DNA of 64,000 nt from Phenylobacterium sp. (GCA_020402745.1 JADBYZ010000001.1:372001-436000), one strand, 5' to 3'; shown: positions 1 to 8,284, counted from the first letter of the stretch. Program-made: numbers and translations. Notes: generated by a model not told the origin, from the letters alone.

Positions 1-452
1 GCCTCTCGATCGAGGAGGTTCAGGCAACCAGCGACGGACAGATGCGCCTCTTCCTTCGGCGAAATCACCTCGAGATGGAGCCCGGTTTCAGAAGCCACGC
101 GCTCGATGAATTCAGCGCCGTTCTTGGCGGCTCGGCAGGCCTGGGTGGCGATGGCCTTGAACCGGGTCACCTCCCGTCGGCGGATCTTGTCCGCACTTAC
201 CCGAAGCGCGGCCAGGGCTCGGTCCATCGCCGCCTCCGAGAGCCGGCCGGACTGGGAAAGACCTTCCCCGAGCCGGACAATCCGGGAGTAAGCGTCGACG
301 ACACGAAAGCCACGCCCGGCGGGCGTTGCGATCAGCAGACGACAATTGTTTGTGCCCAGGTCCAGAGCCCCGTAGAGCTCCCGTCCGCCCATTCCTGCGC
401 CCTTCTCCCGGCCGTTCTGCGCGGCGCGGGGCGCGCTCGGCGCCTCTGACAT
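1..452 (-). CDS. Ppx/GppA family phosphatase, 5' part only
   Basis: This is an exopolyphosphatase / guanosine pentaphosphatase family protein of the ASKHA (actin/Hsp70-like) ATPase fold, which in known members removes phosphate from polyphosphate or pppGpp in the cytoplasm. The N-terminal half is visible: about 20 low-complexity residues, then the phosphate-1 loop ALDLGTNNCRLLIA, then SRIVRLGEGL and the ATQACRAAKNG stretch typical of the family. The start is the ATG at 450-452; a second in-frame ATG at 390-392 just before the conserved domain is also possible. The gene runs off the left edge, so the C-terminal half and stop are missing. The family call is firm; Ppx versus GppA cannot be decided here. 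Confidence 0.88.
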   Translation of the reverse strand, partial: MSEAPSAPRAAQNGREKGAGMGGRELYGALDLGTNNCRLLIATPAGRGFRVVDAYSRIVRLGEGLSQSGRLSEAAMDRALAALRVSADKIRRREVTRFKAIATQACRAAKNGAEFIERVASETGLHLEVISPKEEAHLSVAGCLNLLDRE

Positions 453-537
453 GGACCCTGGTCCCACCTCGGCGCAACAAACCGCCGCGCCACTCCTCTT
501 TTAGCCTATCCGAGAGCCGGTCCGGCCGAAAGGCGTC

Positions 538-569
538 TTGCGGCCTTGACGGTTTGAATTAGGTATAGG
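538..569 (+). promoter_or_regulatory. possible hspQ promoter
   Basis: TTGACGG at 546-552 followed at a short distance by GGTATAGG (562-569) resembles the Caulobacter housekeeping pattern TTGACGS-N10-14-GCTANAWC. The spacer is only 9 and the -10 match is partial. An alternative -35, TTGCGG, lies at 538-543. It sits about 30 bases before the hspQ start. No clear heat-shock sigma-32 -10 (CCCCAT-like) was seen. Confidence 0.3.
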
Positions 570-600
570 CGGTGGCTCTCCTGAGCCGGAGCTCCGAGTG

Positions 601-975
601 ATGAATATCCAGAATTCCCCGCGCGGCGACCGAGCCACCCCCCCGTCCATCGTTCGCGAGGCGAAGTTCGCCATCGGCGACGTGGTGAAGCACCGCGTCT
701 TCCCGTTCCGGGGGGTGATCTTTGACGTGGATCCGACCTTCAACAACACCGAAGAGTGGTGGCTCTCCATCCCCGAGCACGTGCGTCCCCGGAAGGACCA
801 GCCCTTCTACCACCTGCTGGCCGAGAACGAGGAAAGCGCCTACGTGGCCTATGTGTCCGAGCAGAACCTGCTGGCGGATGAGACAGGCGAGCCGGTCGGT
901 CACCCGCAGACCCCGGAAATCTTTGAGGCCTTTGAGCCGGGCCGTTATCGCCTGCGCCCCCGCATCAGCAACTAG
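601..975 (+). CDS. hspQ: heat shock protein HspQ (YccV-like, hemimethylated-DNA-binding domain)
   Basis: HspQ is a small cytoplasmic stress protein; in enterobacteria it binds hemimethylated oriC DNA and acts as an adaptor for the Lon protease. The 124-residue product shows the family hallmarks: KFAIGDVVKHRVFPFRGVIFDVDP near residues 24-50, an EEWWLSIPEHVRP segment, and QPFYHLLAENEE before a VAYVSEQNL segment. The ATG at 601 is preferred over the adjacent in-frame GTG at 598. The gene converges on the FAH-family gene, and the two share the palindromic stop CTAG at 972-975. Confidence 0.93.
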   Translation: MNIQNSPRGDRATPPSIVREAKFAIGDVVKHRVFPFRGVIFDVDPTFNNTEEWWLSIPEHVRPRKDQPFYHLLAENEESAYVAYVSEQNLLADETGEPVGHPQTPEIFEAFEPGRYRLRPRISN

Positions 976-1832
976 CGCCCGGGCCCTGTCTCCAGGGCCT
1001 TGAAGTCTCCACCGAAGGCCACCGTCTTGGACATCTGGCTTGCGACCGGTTGAAAACCCACATCGGCCGCAGGTGCGGGCGCCTCTGCCACCGTATGACG
1101 GAGCCGGCCAATTCCCGTCACTTCCACCTCCATTACGTCTCCGGGGGCCATGGGGCGCGAACCCGCGGGCGTTCCGGTCAGGACGATATCACCTGGCTGT
1201 AGGGTGACATGCCGAGAGATATCGGCGAGGAGATAGTCGATTCCATTCAGCATCTCGCTTACCGGACCCTCCTGCACGACCACTCCATTTCGGTAGGTCC
1301 TCAGGACCTGGTCGCGGATATCGACCCCGGCGACGACGCCGGGCCCGATTGGGCAGAAGCCGTCATGCCCCTTGACCCGAAACATGGAGCCGGCGTCGGT
1401 CTCCCGATAGTCATGCAGACCAACGTCATTGGCGGGAGCGAAGCCGGCGAGATACTCCCACGCCTCGGCCACGGGTACGTTGCGCATCGGCCGTCCGACA
1501 ACCGCGGCGATTTCGCCTTCGAAGTTCAGGAGTTCGCAACCTGTCGGCCGGCGCACCACACCCCCATGGCCTAGAACTGTTGTTGGTGGCTTAAGGAAAT
1601 AGGACGGCTCGGTGCCCATCGGTAGGCCAAACTCCAGTCGGCGGGACTCATAGTTCATGTGAATGCAGACTATCAGTCTTGGATCTACAGGTGGTAGATG
1701 ACTCGTTGTCTCGGGATCGAGCCGACGTCCGTCACCTAGCAAGAGTTCGCCTTCCGACAAGGTCGCGAACATTGCTCGTCCGTCATGAAAAATGCGCCTC
1801 AGCTCCCTACGCGGACCTTCAAACAGATTCAT
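972..1832 (-). CDS. fumarylacetoacetate hydrolase (FAH) family protein
   Basis: This is a metal-dependent enzyme of the FAH superfamily, whose members hydrolyse, hydrate or decarboxylate beta-diketo and 2-oxo-dienoate acids late in aromatic catabolism. The 286-residue protein has an N-terminal cap region, then YFLKPPTTVLGHGG, the metal-ligand segment NFEGEIAAVVGRP, NDVGLHDYRE, KGHDGFCPIGP and the end motif GDIVLTGTPAGS. The ATG at 1832 has a GGAGAG ribosome site; its first 14 bases overlap the end of the decarboxylase-like gene, so the two are translationally coupled. From context it would process the ring-fission product of the upstream dioxygenase; the exact reaction is inferred. HpcE/HpaG-like or fumarylpyruvate-hydrolase-like activity are both possible. 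Confidence 0.86.
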   Translation of the reverse strand: MNLFEGPRRELRRIFHDGRAMFATLSEGELLLGDGRRLDPETTSHLPPVDPRLIVCIHMNYESRRLEFGLPMGTEPSYFLKPPTTVLGHGGVVRRPTGCELLNFEGEIAAVVGRPMRNVPVAEAWEYLAGFAPANDVGLHDYRETDAGSMFRVKGHDGFCPIGPGVVAGVDIRDQVLRTYRNGVVVQEGPVSEMLNGIDYLLADISRHVTLQPGDIVLTGTPAGSRPMAPGDVMEVEVTGIGRLRHTVAEAPAPAADVGFQPVASQMSKTVAFGGDFKALETGPGR

Positions 1833-2637
1833 CGGCTCTCTCCAGTTCAGACTTCGGGGTGATCGGGAACTCAACAGCGCCGTCAACCGAGAATGCGAGA
1901 TTCAACCGCCAGCCAGCAGTGATCTCAATCGGAGCAAGCTGATCCAACTCACTGTACTCTGACTCGCCAAACTGGATGTTCCCTTCCCCCCGCCAGATAT
2001 CCGACCAACCCACGTTGGACACCTTGCCCATCGAGTACTCCTCGACTGCAGGTTCAGGCCTGCTGAGTGACGGAAACAGACGCGTATGGAGCGGGGGGGC
2101 AAATAGCGCCAAGGGCGGCGTATCGACTTTATCCTGCAATTCGACGCGGACTGACGCCAACCGGCGACCGAGGCTGGAGACGTGAGCGCCTAAAGTGGCT
2201 CCAGGCTCAAGCCTCACTCCCCCTTTCCCGAGGGATACTGGCCGCGTCATATGGATCTGACCGAGCTGCTTCGGAAAGCCTTGAATATGGCCGCGCAGCA
2301 GAGACAGCTCGCTGTCCACCCAGATGAAGGGGATCCGACTTGCCCGCCCGCCGCGGAACATACCGGTTACGATGACGAAGGCTTCTTTGTATTGGCTCCT
2401 TGCAGGGTCCGCCAGGGTCCTAGGATCGCTGTCCGCAGCGGAACACCAATCGCAGAATACGAAGGTACAGGATCCATCAGCGTCGGCTTCGAACCCTGCC
2501 GGCGCCAGCGCGGCGACCCGGCTAGGGTCAGCCTTGAACTCAACCGCAATCACTTCCCCCGAATAGTGCCATGGGGGCGGACTGACGGTCGATGAACGAC
2601 CTGTCATCGTCTGAGGTAGGGTCCATCCGTGTAGCAT
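1819..2637 (-). CDS. acetoacetate decarboxylase (ADC) family protein
   Basis: This 272-residue protein belongs to the acetoacetate decarboxylase-like fold, a family whose active-site lysine forms a Schiff base with a keto acid; besides decarboxylases it includes aldolase-dehydratases. The signature is GHIQGFPKQLG, with the Schiff-base Lys at about residue 123. The next residue is Gln, where classical ADC has a second Lys that lowers the pKa. I chose the ATG at 2637 because GGAG lies 6 bases upstream; another in-frame ATG is at 2607. It is 22 bases downstream of the dioxygenase gene and overlaps the FAH gene. The likely role is conversion of a ring-cleavage product rather than acetone formation, which is inference. 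Confidence 0.82.
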   Translation of the reverse strand: MLHGWTLPQTMTGRSSTVSPPPWHYSGEVIAVEFKADPSRVAALAPAGFEADADGSCTFVFCDWCSAADSDPRTLADPARSQYKEAFVIVTGMFRGGRASRIPFIWVDSELSLLRGHIQGFPKQLGQIHMTRPVSLGKGGVRLEPGATLGAHVSSLGRRLASVRVELQDKVDTPPLALFAPPLHTRLFPSLSRPEPAVEEYSMGKVSNVGWSDIWRGEGNIQFGESEYSELDQLAPIEITAGWRLNLAFSVDGAVEFPITPKSELERADESV

Positions 2638-2659
2638 GCGAATCTCCAGGAAGCGATGG

Positions 2660-3631
2660 TCAGGCCAACGCGGGCAGTGGCGTATGAATGACGCCCACAC
2701 CGATGATGTAGGTGAGCACAGGCACGCAAAGATCGATTACCGGCGGCGCACAGCCCGCCGCCTGAGCCGCTGCCGCAGCGGCGATCCATTGCAGGCATTC
2801 GGCGGCTCCAGAGCCGGCCTCGGCGATCATCTGCTCTGTGGTCCACTCATCGAACCCTTCAAGGCGCCCAGAGCAGATCCTAGCCAGGAAATCTTGATCC
2901 CAGGATGCATTCAACTTGATCTGTTCTGGGCCGAGCGCGCCGTTCGCGATCATGTGACTGGCCATGAGGGTCAAACTATTGACCCGCTCCAACCATAGGT
3001 CTGTTGCCTGTTGCCCCGCCGCTGGGCCATGAACCATGTATCCCCGGTGCTCCTCGGGCGCATGCTCAAGACCAGGGAAAGCAAGACTTGGATCGTGAGC
3101 GAGACCGCCCGTCCCGAGGATCAGGACCCTCTTGTCCAAGCTACGCGCAAATTCGCCGACGGCCTTGCCCAGCAGACGCGCCCGTCGGGGTGACGGACGA
3201 TGGCCGGCGATCGCCGACAGAAAAATCGGGATGACGGGATAGCGGTCAATGCCCCCTGTAAGGCGATGCAAGGCTTGAGAGAAGCCGTGGTCAATCACCA
3301 TCTCATGCGCGATAGCGACATCGATATCCGCCTTGCCGAGATAGGACACGAGCGCTTGCGCGTCTTCCGTCGGAACTCGCAGATCTCCAGGGTAGCCCCC
3401 GATATCGGCCACCGCCCGCGCCGACAGGCCGACGCAGATCGGCGGCAGGACGTGATAGTGAAAACCCGTGAGATGATCGGAACCAAACTCGATCACGAGA
3501 TCAGGTTGGAACGCTTCGACCAATTTCGCTCGCGCCTCGAAGGCCGCGACGACCGACTGATGCTCAGGAGGCTCAACTTGGAACGCCTCCATCAGTGGAC
3601 TGTGAGACGCACATATCATGTGGACGGACAT
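2660..3631 (-). CDS. extradiol ring-cleavage dioxygenase, LigB/MhpB class
   Basis: This is a class III (LigB-type) Fe(II) extradiol dioxygenase resembling MhpB, which opens 2,3-dihydroxyphenylpropionate between C1 and C2. At 323 residues it is close to the E. coli enzyme. It has MICASHSPLM at the N-terminus and FGSDH near 49-53. The two catalytic histidines fall at residues 115 (IDHGF) and 179 (GTGGLAHDP), the same numbering as in E. coli MhpB. The ATG at 3631 is preceded by AAGGAAGGA. It is first in a tight run with the ADC-like and FAH genes. No MhpC-type alpha/beta hydrolase or MhpE-type aldolase is nearby, so the substrate could be another catechol. Confidence 0.9.
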   Translation of the reverse strand: MSVHMICASHSPLMEAFQVEPPEHQSVVAAFEARAKLVEAFQPDLVIEFGSDHLTGFHYHVLPPICVGLSARAVADIGGYPGDLRVPTEDAQALVSYLGKADIDVAIAHEMVIDHGFSQALHRLTGGIDRYPVIPIFLSAIAGHRPSPRRARLLGKAVGEFARSLDKRVLILGTGGLAHDPSLAFPGLEHAPEEHRGYMVHGPAAGQQATDLWLERVNSLTLMASHMIANGALGPEQIKLNASWDQDFLARICSGRLEGFDEWTTEQMIAEAGSGAAECLQWIAAAAAAQAAGCAPPVIDLCVPVLTYIIGVGVIHTPLPALA

Positions 3632-3678
3632 TGATCCTTCCTTTCCTCACACGTGGTAGGACAACTGGTCGTTTTCCG

Positions 3679-4701
3679 TTAACTACCTTGGTATAGCGCC
3701 CGCCAGCCAGGTATCCCCGAGATCGCTTCACGCAGATCTGCAATACCCTGATCAATAACAGGATGGGGCTGAGCTTTGATCTGAGACTTATAGCTTTCGC
3801 GTGCCTTCAACCGGCCCCAGTAGGCATTCACCCTCTGAAGCTGATGATTTTCGAGAAAATACTTTAGCCACCATGTCTCTTCGAGTCTATGTAAGAGAGA
3901 CATCCAGGTTACGTCAGCTAAAGTGAATTGTTCTCCAATTATCCAATCCGCTGAACTCTTAGATAATTGTTCTTCCAGCGCCTCAAGGTGAATAACCATG
4001 GCATCACGCGCGGACCGAACAATCGCCCTGAAGCGCGGCACCGTTATGACACCTGACATGCCGATAAGCTTAAAAATCAGGAAGAAAACGGCTCGCTCTT
4101 TAAGCCTATGGAAGAGAAGTCCCTCCAGAATTCGACTAATGGGAATGTAGCGGATGGAGGCCACGAACAGTGGAACAGTCAACGGGGGAATACACTGGCC
4201 GGCGCTGATTTGGTGATCCCGTGCAGCATCTTCTCCGATCAGCGAGGCCCGCGCGATCCAGATATCCATTTCGGCGCGTTTGGCCGGATCCGCGGGCGTC
4301 AGGCTGATCCCAGAGCCAGCGGCTTGGTCCGCAATGTAGTTGACGATGAAGTCAGACTCGTAGACGGGGTGTCCGTTGTGAACCAGAGTTGGGACTAAGC
4401 CCCCCGGATTAATGGTCAGGTATCTTCGAGAGATAACCTCATACGATCCCGTCTCTATTAAGTCTATATGGTGGGATTTGTAAGGTATATTGTATTCTGC
4501 TAGGCAGATTCGAACTTTTCTAGCACAAAGTGATAGAACATTCTGATAAAGTTCAAATTCTTGCTGGTGAGGCACTGATCTCCCGAGATCAATACCCGCC
4601 GGCATCTTCATGGTCTTTCGGTGAGACCTCTCCCATGCATACCAGGCGGCCAGGCTACCGACAAAGCCCGTCGCTCCAAGCCCAAGGGCGAGCGAGTTCA
4701 T
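3679..4701 (-). CDS. glutathione S-transferase family protein with N-terminal membrane segment
   Basis: This 340-residue protein has a hydrophobic N-terminal stretch (about residues 2-20, likely a membrane anchor). A thioredoxin-like GST N domain follows (FELYQNVLSLCARKVRICLAE, INPGGLVPTLVHNG, YESDFIVNYI), then a long helical C domain ending in FTLADVTWMSLLHRLEE and YWGRLKARESY. That C-terminal pattern recalls the PcpC (tetrachlorohydroquinone dehalogenase) and GDAP1-like subgroup more than standard beta or zeta GSTs. The start is the ATG at 4701; a TTG further upstream is possible. It lies 47 bases before the dioxygenase gene. Local GC is clearly low for this chromosome. Glutathione-dependent isomerisation or dehalogenation of an aromatic intermediate is a guess from context. 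Confidence 0.82.
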   Translation of the reverse strand: MNSLALGLGATGFVGSLAAWYAWERSHRKTMKMPAGIDLGRSVPHQQEFELYQNVLSLCARKVRICLAEYNIPYKSHHIDLIETGSYEVISRRYLTINPGGLVPTLVHNGHPVYESDFIVNYIADQAAGSGISLTPADPAKRAEMDIWIARASLIGEDAARDHQISAGQCIPPLTVPLFVASIRYIPISRILEGLLFHRLKERAVFFLIFKLIGMSGVITVPRFRAIVRSARDAMVIHLEALEEQLSKSSADWIIGEQFTLADVTWMSLLHRLEETWWLKYFLENHQLQRVNAYWGRLKARESYKSQIKAQPHPVIDQGIADLREAISGIPGWRALYQGS

Positions 4702-4831
4702 CCTCGCCCCTCTCCGCGGACCCCGTTGCAACCAAGCATGCGGAGGCTTGCGATTGGACTCGCCGGAGACCACCGCCCCACTCTTGGCGGCGGTCCTATA
4801 GTCCAACCATCCTGGACCAGCGAGCGCGACA

Positions 4832-5278
4832 CTAGGGCGTCACCCGTGTCCAGGTCTGGGTTCTGCAAAGGGGAGCGACCACGCACCCCTTAACCGAGAG
4901 ACTTCCACCCGGCTGAAGGGTCAGCGACGCCGAATAGGTGTTGCCGTCACTCGGATTGTAAATCTTGCCCCCAGTCCACTGACCCCGGTCAGCCTCAAAC
5001 CCACTCATGATCTGCAGGCCCCCAATCTTTCGATTTCGTAGGGCTGGGTTCTTGTTTTTCGTGTCCAGCCTCTGTTTGTCCGCTGAATCTCCCAGAGTGG
5101 GAGAAATACGCCCACACACTGCGGCGCCGCAGTTGAAGACTTCAACGTAACCGCCTGGGGTTTTCCAGACACCGGTCAATTGGCCCGCTACGGCTCCGGT
5201 CGCCGAGGCCAATGTCGCCCCCGTGAGGGCCAAGATGGAAGCGAACTTTCGTCCGCGGTTTCGGATGAGCCATGACAT
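4832..5278 (-). CDS. DUF2147 domain secreted protein
   Basis: This small exported protein has 148 residues. The signal peptide (about residues 10-30) ends near GAVAG. The mature part begins LTGVWKTPGGYVEVFNCGAAVCGRI, the typical DUF2147 opening, and contains IMSGFEADRGQWTGGKIYNPSDGNTY, then ends with a second Cys pair (KGCVVAPLCRTQTW). Family members are small periplasmic proteins of unknown function, sometimes linked to lipid or membrane stress. The ATG at 5278 has AAGGAG 9 bases upstream. It stands 130 bases from the GST gene, in the same direction. Confidence 0.86.
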   Translation of the reverse strand: MSWLIRNRGRKFASILALTGATLASATGAVAGQLTGVWKTPGGYVEVFNCGAAVCGRISPTLGDSADKQRLDTKNKNPALRNRKIGGLQIMSGFEADRGQWTGGKIYNPSDGNTYSASLTLQPGGSLSVKGCVVAPLCRTQTWTRVTP

Positions 5279-5391
5279 CGGATCGGTCTCCTTGTGCTGT
5301 TTCAGGGATAGGGCCGGGGGTGGTTTCCACTGCGGAAGAAATCGTGGACGGGCCGTGGCCCAGTGGCGAGCGTTCAAAACGGGTCGTCGAT

Positions 5392-5949
5392 CTACTCGGT
5401 CGTCGACCTAAGGGTCGCCCCAAGCATCCGCGGGAAGGACCCATCGCGATCAACCAACAAGGCCTTGAGGGACGCTGCGACGTGAATGGCGATGAAGACC
5501 ACCATGGTCCAGGCGCCAATCTGATGAGCTGTTTGAAGTGTTGTTATATTCAACAACTTGTCTTCAGACGCCTTGATCAACTCGATTCCAAAGAATCTGA
5601 TTCCGTAGCCTTTTTCCGTCGCCATAAGAATTCCCGTAATGGGAAGAGCGACGCTCAAGAAAAGCATTCCATAACGAACGACCTTCGAGATAAGGCGGGT
5701 TGCGGCGTTGTATGACTTGAGTGGCACCGGCATTCCATTACTGAGGCGCCATAGACCCCGCGCAAGCCCCCATGCCAGCACCGTCAGGCCGAGCGAGATG
5801 TGAAAGGCAATGGCGTCCAAACGGGCTGCGCCGTCCGGCATGTCGTCCAGCGGCGATCCCGCCACCACCGTCGCGATCACAAGGACCGCTGTAGTCCAAT
5901 GAAGAACGATCGAGACTCTCGACAGCCTCGCTCTCGTGTCAGCCGGCAT
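5392..5949 (-). CDS. cytochrome b561 family protein
   Basis: This is a four-helix inner-membrane b-type cytochrome of 185 residues. Candidate haem-ligand histidines are H17 (VLHWTTA), H50 (AFHISLG), H142 (AHQIGAW) and H156 (AIHVAAS), each inside a hydrophobic segment. Family members pass electrons between ubiquinol and periplasmic acceptors or superoxide. The ATG at 5949 follows an AGGTGG site. Its middle part (about 5520-5700) is noticeably AT-rich compared with the chromosome. It lies between the AraC-type regulator and the DUF2147 gene on the same strand, and may supply redox chemistry to the catabolic block, although this is not demonstrated. Confidence 0.9.
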   Translation of the reverse strand: MPADTRARLSRVSIVLHWTTAVLVIATVVAGSPLDDMPDGAARLDAIAFHISLGLTVLAWGLARGLWRLSNGMPVPLKSYNAATRLISKVVRYGMLFLSVALPITGILMATEKGYGIRFFGIELIKASEDKLLNITTLQTAHQIGAWTMVVFIAIHVAASLKALLVDRDGSFPRMLGATLRSTTE

Positions 5950-6151
5950 CCGTCGCCACCTTTGGTTAATTGACGCTTGGCCGCAGGCTTACGGCGCGCC
6001 ATTTCCAATCAGGTTGCACTCTCTCATCGAAGCCGCCGTGTGATCGATCACGCAGGGTACAGCTTTCGTCGCAAATCGTACGGAAGTGAACGTCTGATGC
6101 CCGCCGCTCCGCGAACCAGGTCGCCGTCCAGGGTGAGCCTACGATTTGCCG

Positions 6152-7132
6152 TTAGAACGAGACCATATTGGGAAGCGACGGTTCCACGGCTGGTGACCGC
6201 GCAACCTCGCTCGGCGGACTGCCGACAATCTCGCGATAGGCTCGGCTGAAGCTTGCAGCGGAGGCATACCCAACCTCCTCTGCTACGGTGGCGATGCGTG
6301 CTCCGGGCGACTTCAGCCTTTGGGTCGCCTCGCTCATGCGCACGCGGTTGAGATAGGTCATCGGCGGGACACCGACCACCTCTGCAAAACGGTCGCAGAA
6401 TGAAGTGCGGGACATCCCACATGCCCGGGCCAGATCGGCTAGCCGCCAAGGCTGAGCGAACTGACTGTGCATCAGTCCCAAGGCTTTCTTAAGTCTTGGG
6501 TCGGAAAGCGCGAACAGCCAACCGCGCTCCGTCACGTCAGACAAGGAGACCGCTCGCATCAACTGTACGAAAAAGATCTCAGCCAAACGCCTCAGGATCG
6601 CGAGATATCCAGGATGCGCGGCAGCCATCTCCGCTTCAATTGCTTGGAGTGTGGCTCTCAAATGCGCCTGGTTAGAGACGGACTTTAGGCTCAGCTTTAT
6701 GAGCTCTGGCAAGCCAGCGAAGATCTGAGTGTGGAGGTCAGAACCTGTCGAGAAACTTATCGTGAGCAGCCGGGTCCTCGCTCCCCCGCCCCCGAGAGAC
6801 AAGGACACTGCAAAGGAGTCGGTGATCTGCAAACCTGCGATCTGACTGGCGGGAACGGCTTCGGTGTCAGGCGCATCGGTGACCTTGTGAATCCGATCTG
6901 CTGGAAGAAAGACAAGCTCATTCTTGTTAAGCTCAACTTGGGCGCCGCTACCCTCCATGGTCACGTAGCATCGACCAGACAATACGATGTGAGCGGCCCC
7001 GAGTCGTCCGCCTGGTAGGGAAACGCCCCATGGACCGGACAGATCGCTCCGACAGACGACCCAGCCTCCGAAGGTCAGGCCGGCGAGCGCTGAGCTTAGG
7101 GCGTCAACCGCAGGATACTCACCAACCTCCAT
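6152..7132 (-). CDS. AraC family transcriptional regulator
   Basis: This 326-residue activator-type protein has an N-terminal cupin-like sensor domain (about residues 25-190, including SLPGGRLGAAHIVLSGRCYVTM) and a C-terminal AraC DNA-binding domain with two helix-turn-helices. The first is LADLARACGMSRTSFCDRF near 232-250; the second is IATVAEEVGYASAASFSRAY near 281-300. It is the upstream member of the minus-strand catabolic block and is divergent from the SDR-like gene across a 432-base region. Family knowledge suggests it senses a small molecule and controls one or both of these directions; the ligand is unknown. A 9-bp direct repeat in the divergent region is a candidate binding site. 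Confidence 0.9.
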   Translation of the reverse strand: MEVGEYPAVDALSSALAGLTFGGWVVCRSDLSGPWGVSLPGGRLGAAHIVLSGRCYVTMEGSGAQVELNKNELVFLPADRIHKVTDAPDTEAVPASQIAGLQITDSFAVSLSLGGGGARTRLLTISFSTGSDLHTQIFAGLPELIKLSLKSVSNQAHLRATLQAIEAEMAAAHPGYLAILRRLAEIFFVQLMRAVSLSDVTERGWLFALSDPRLKKALGLMHSQFAQPWRLADLARACGMSRTSFCDRFAEVVGVPPMTYLNRVRMSEATQRLKSPGARIATVAEEVGYASAASFSRAYREIVGSPPSEVARSPAVEPSLPNMVSF

Positions 7133-7564
7133 TATCCAGATACTCCTCGCCTGAACCGGACCTGACCAGATCGCCCCCCCATTTGCCCGCAGGCGATCTT
7201 AACGTCATGCAAATCCCCGAATGCACTGATTTCGGAGTAACAACGACTGGGCAGAGTCACGAAACAACGACCTTTGAGGGGGGTATTGATCATTCTTCCA
7301 GGGGATATTTCTGCTTCAGAAGCGTGGAGGATCGCTGTCGGCTCGCGCCTGGGCGTTCGCAAGCCGCTGGGTTTGCGTCCGAGCATGCAACCCCACCCGA
7401 GCAGCTTCCCGGCGCGTCCAGGACGATTAGCCGTACAATCCGAACCGCCGGGAATGGACCTGCGCGGCCAAAGACTGATCATGCACCGAACTTTTTCTTT
7501 ATGCGGTCGCGGGGCGTTCGCGATCGTTCGATGAACAGATACGCCCATCAGAGGAGAAGAGAGA
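7133..7564. other. 432-base divergent intergenic region with a direct repeat
   Basis: No gene is convincing here on either strand. The region separates the AraC-type regulator from the SDR-like gene, so it must carry promoters for both. It contains two copies of AACAACGAC at 7239-7247 and 7263-7271, 24 bases start to start, on the regulator side. The SDR gene has a strong GAGGAGAAGAGAG ribosome site just before 7565. No good -35/-10 pair could be assigned by eye. Confidence 0.5.
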
Positions 7565-8221
7565 ATGAAGATAGCTGTCCTTGGGGCGAATGGGCTGACG
7601 GGTGAACACGTTGTCGAAACGGCATTGGGTAGAGGCCATGATGTGGTTGCGGTGGTGCGCGATCGCAACCGGCTCAGGCAGAGACCCAAGGTTCAGGTGC
7701 AGGTGGCGGATGTATTTGATCCCGTCCAACTGAAGGATGCGTTGCAGGGCGTTGACGCCGTGATTGTGGCTTTGGGGATCAACCGGTCTTCGCGGTCGCC
7801 AATTGGGAGTCGCCTGATTTCGCCTCCCGACACATGCACCCGGGCAGTTACAGCCCTCACGACGGCCCTTCGCGACCGCCCGGATGTACGGATTGTCTAC
7901 ATGAGCTCAGCCGGGGCCAACAAGACCTGGCTGAAGTATCCAGCTTGGGCTCGGATGATGATCCAGATGACCCAGATCAAGTGGAGCATGAGAGATCATA
8001 CGGGAGCAGAAAAGGTTCTTGAGTCCAACAAGAACCGGTGGAGTATCGTGCAACCTGCAACCCTCGACGACAACGAACCCACAAAAGCCGCCCGACTGCT
8101 GCGGAGTAACGACAAAGTTCTCTCTAAGGTATCCAGGGTTGGTGTGGCATCATTCCTTGTGAATTGCGCCGAGGACACTTCATCAAAGAACCAGTTCTTC
8201 GAAATCACCGGTGGGGCCTAA
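7565..8221 (+). CDS. NAD(P)-binding atypical SDR / NmrA-like protein
   Basis: This 218-residue Rossmann-fold protein opens with the dinucleotide loop GANGLTGEHVV (residues 7-17) and has VDAVIVALGINRS and DVRIVYMSSAGANKTW at the strands that normally hold the SDR active site. It lacks a clear YxxxK pair, as in atypical SDR/NmrA-like proteins, which may be reductases or redox sensors. The start is the ATG at 7565, behind a purine-rich GAGGAG site. It is divergent from the AraC-type regulator and 63 bases ahead of the ferredoxin gene. Its substrate is unknown. Confidence 0.84.
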   Translation: MKIAVLGANGLTGEHVVETALGRGHDVVAVVRDRNRLRQRPKVQVQVADVFDPVQLKDALQGVDAVIVALGINRSSRSPIGSRLISPPDTCTRAVTALTTALRDRPDVRIVYMSSAGANKTWLKYPAWARMMIQMTQIKWSMRDHTGAEKVLESNKNRWSIVQPATLDDNEPTKAARLLRSNDKVLSKVSRVGVASFLVNCAEDTSSKNQFFEITGGA

Positions 8222-8284
8222 CGGTCCTCTTCGGATAGGCAATGACCAAGGGCGTGACCCGTTCTGAAGGCTCCGAGACGCAAT

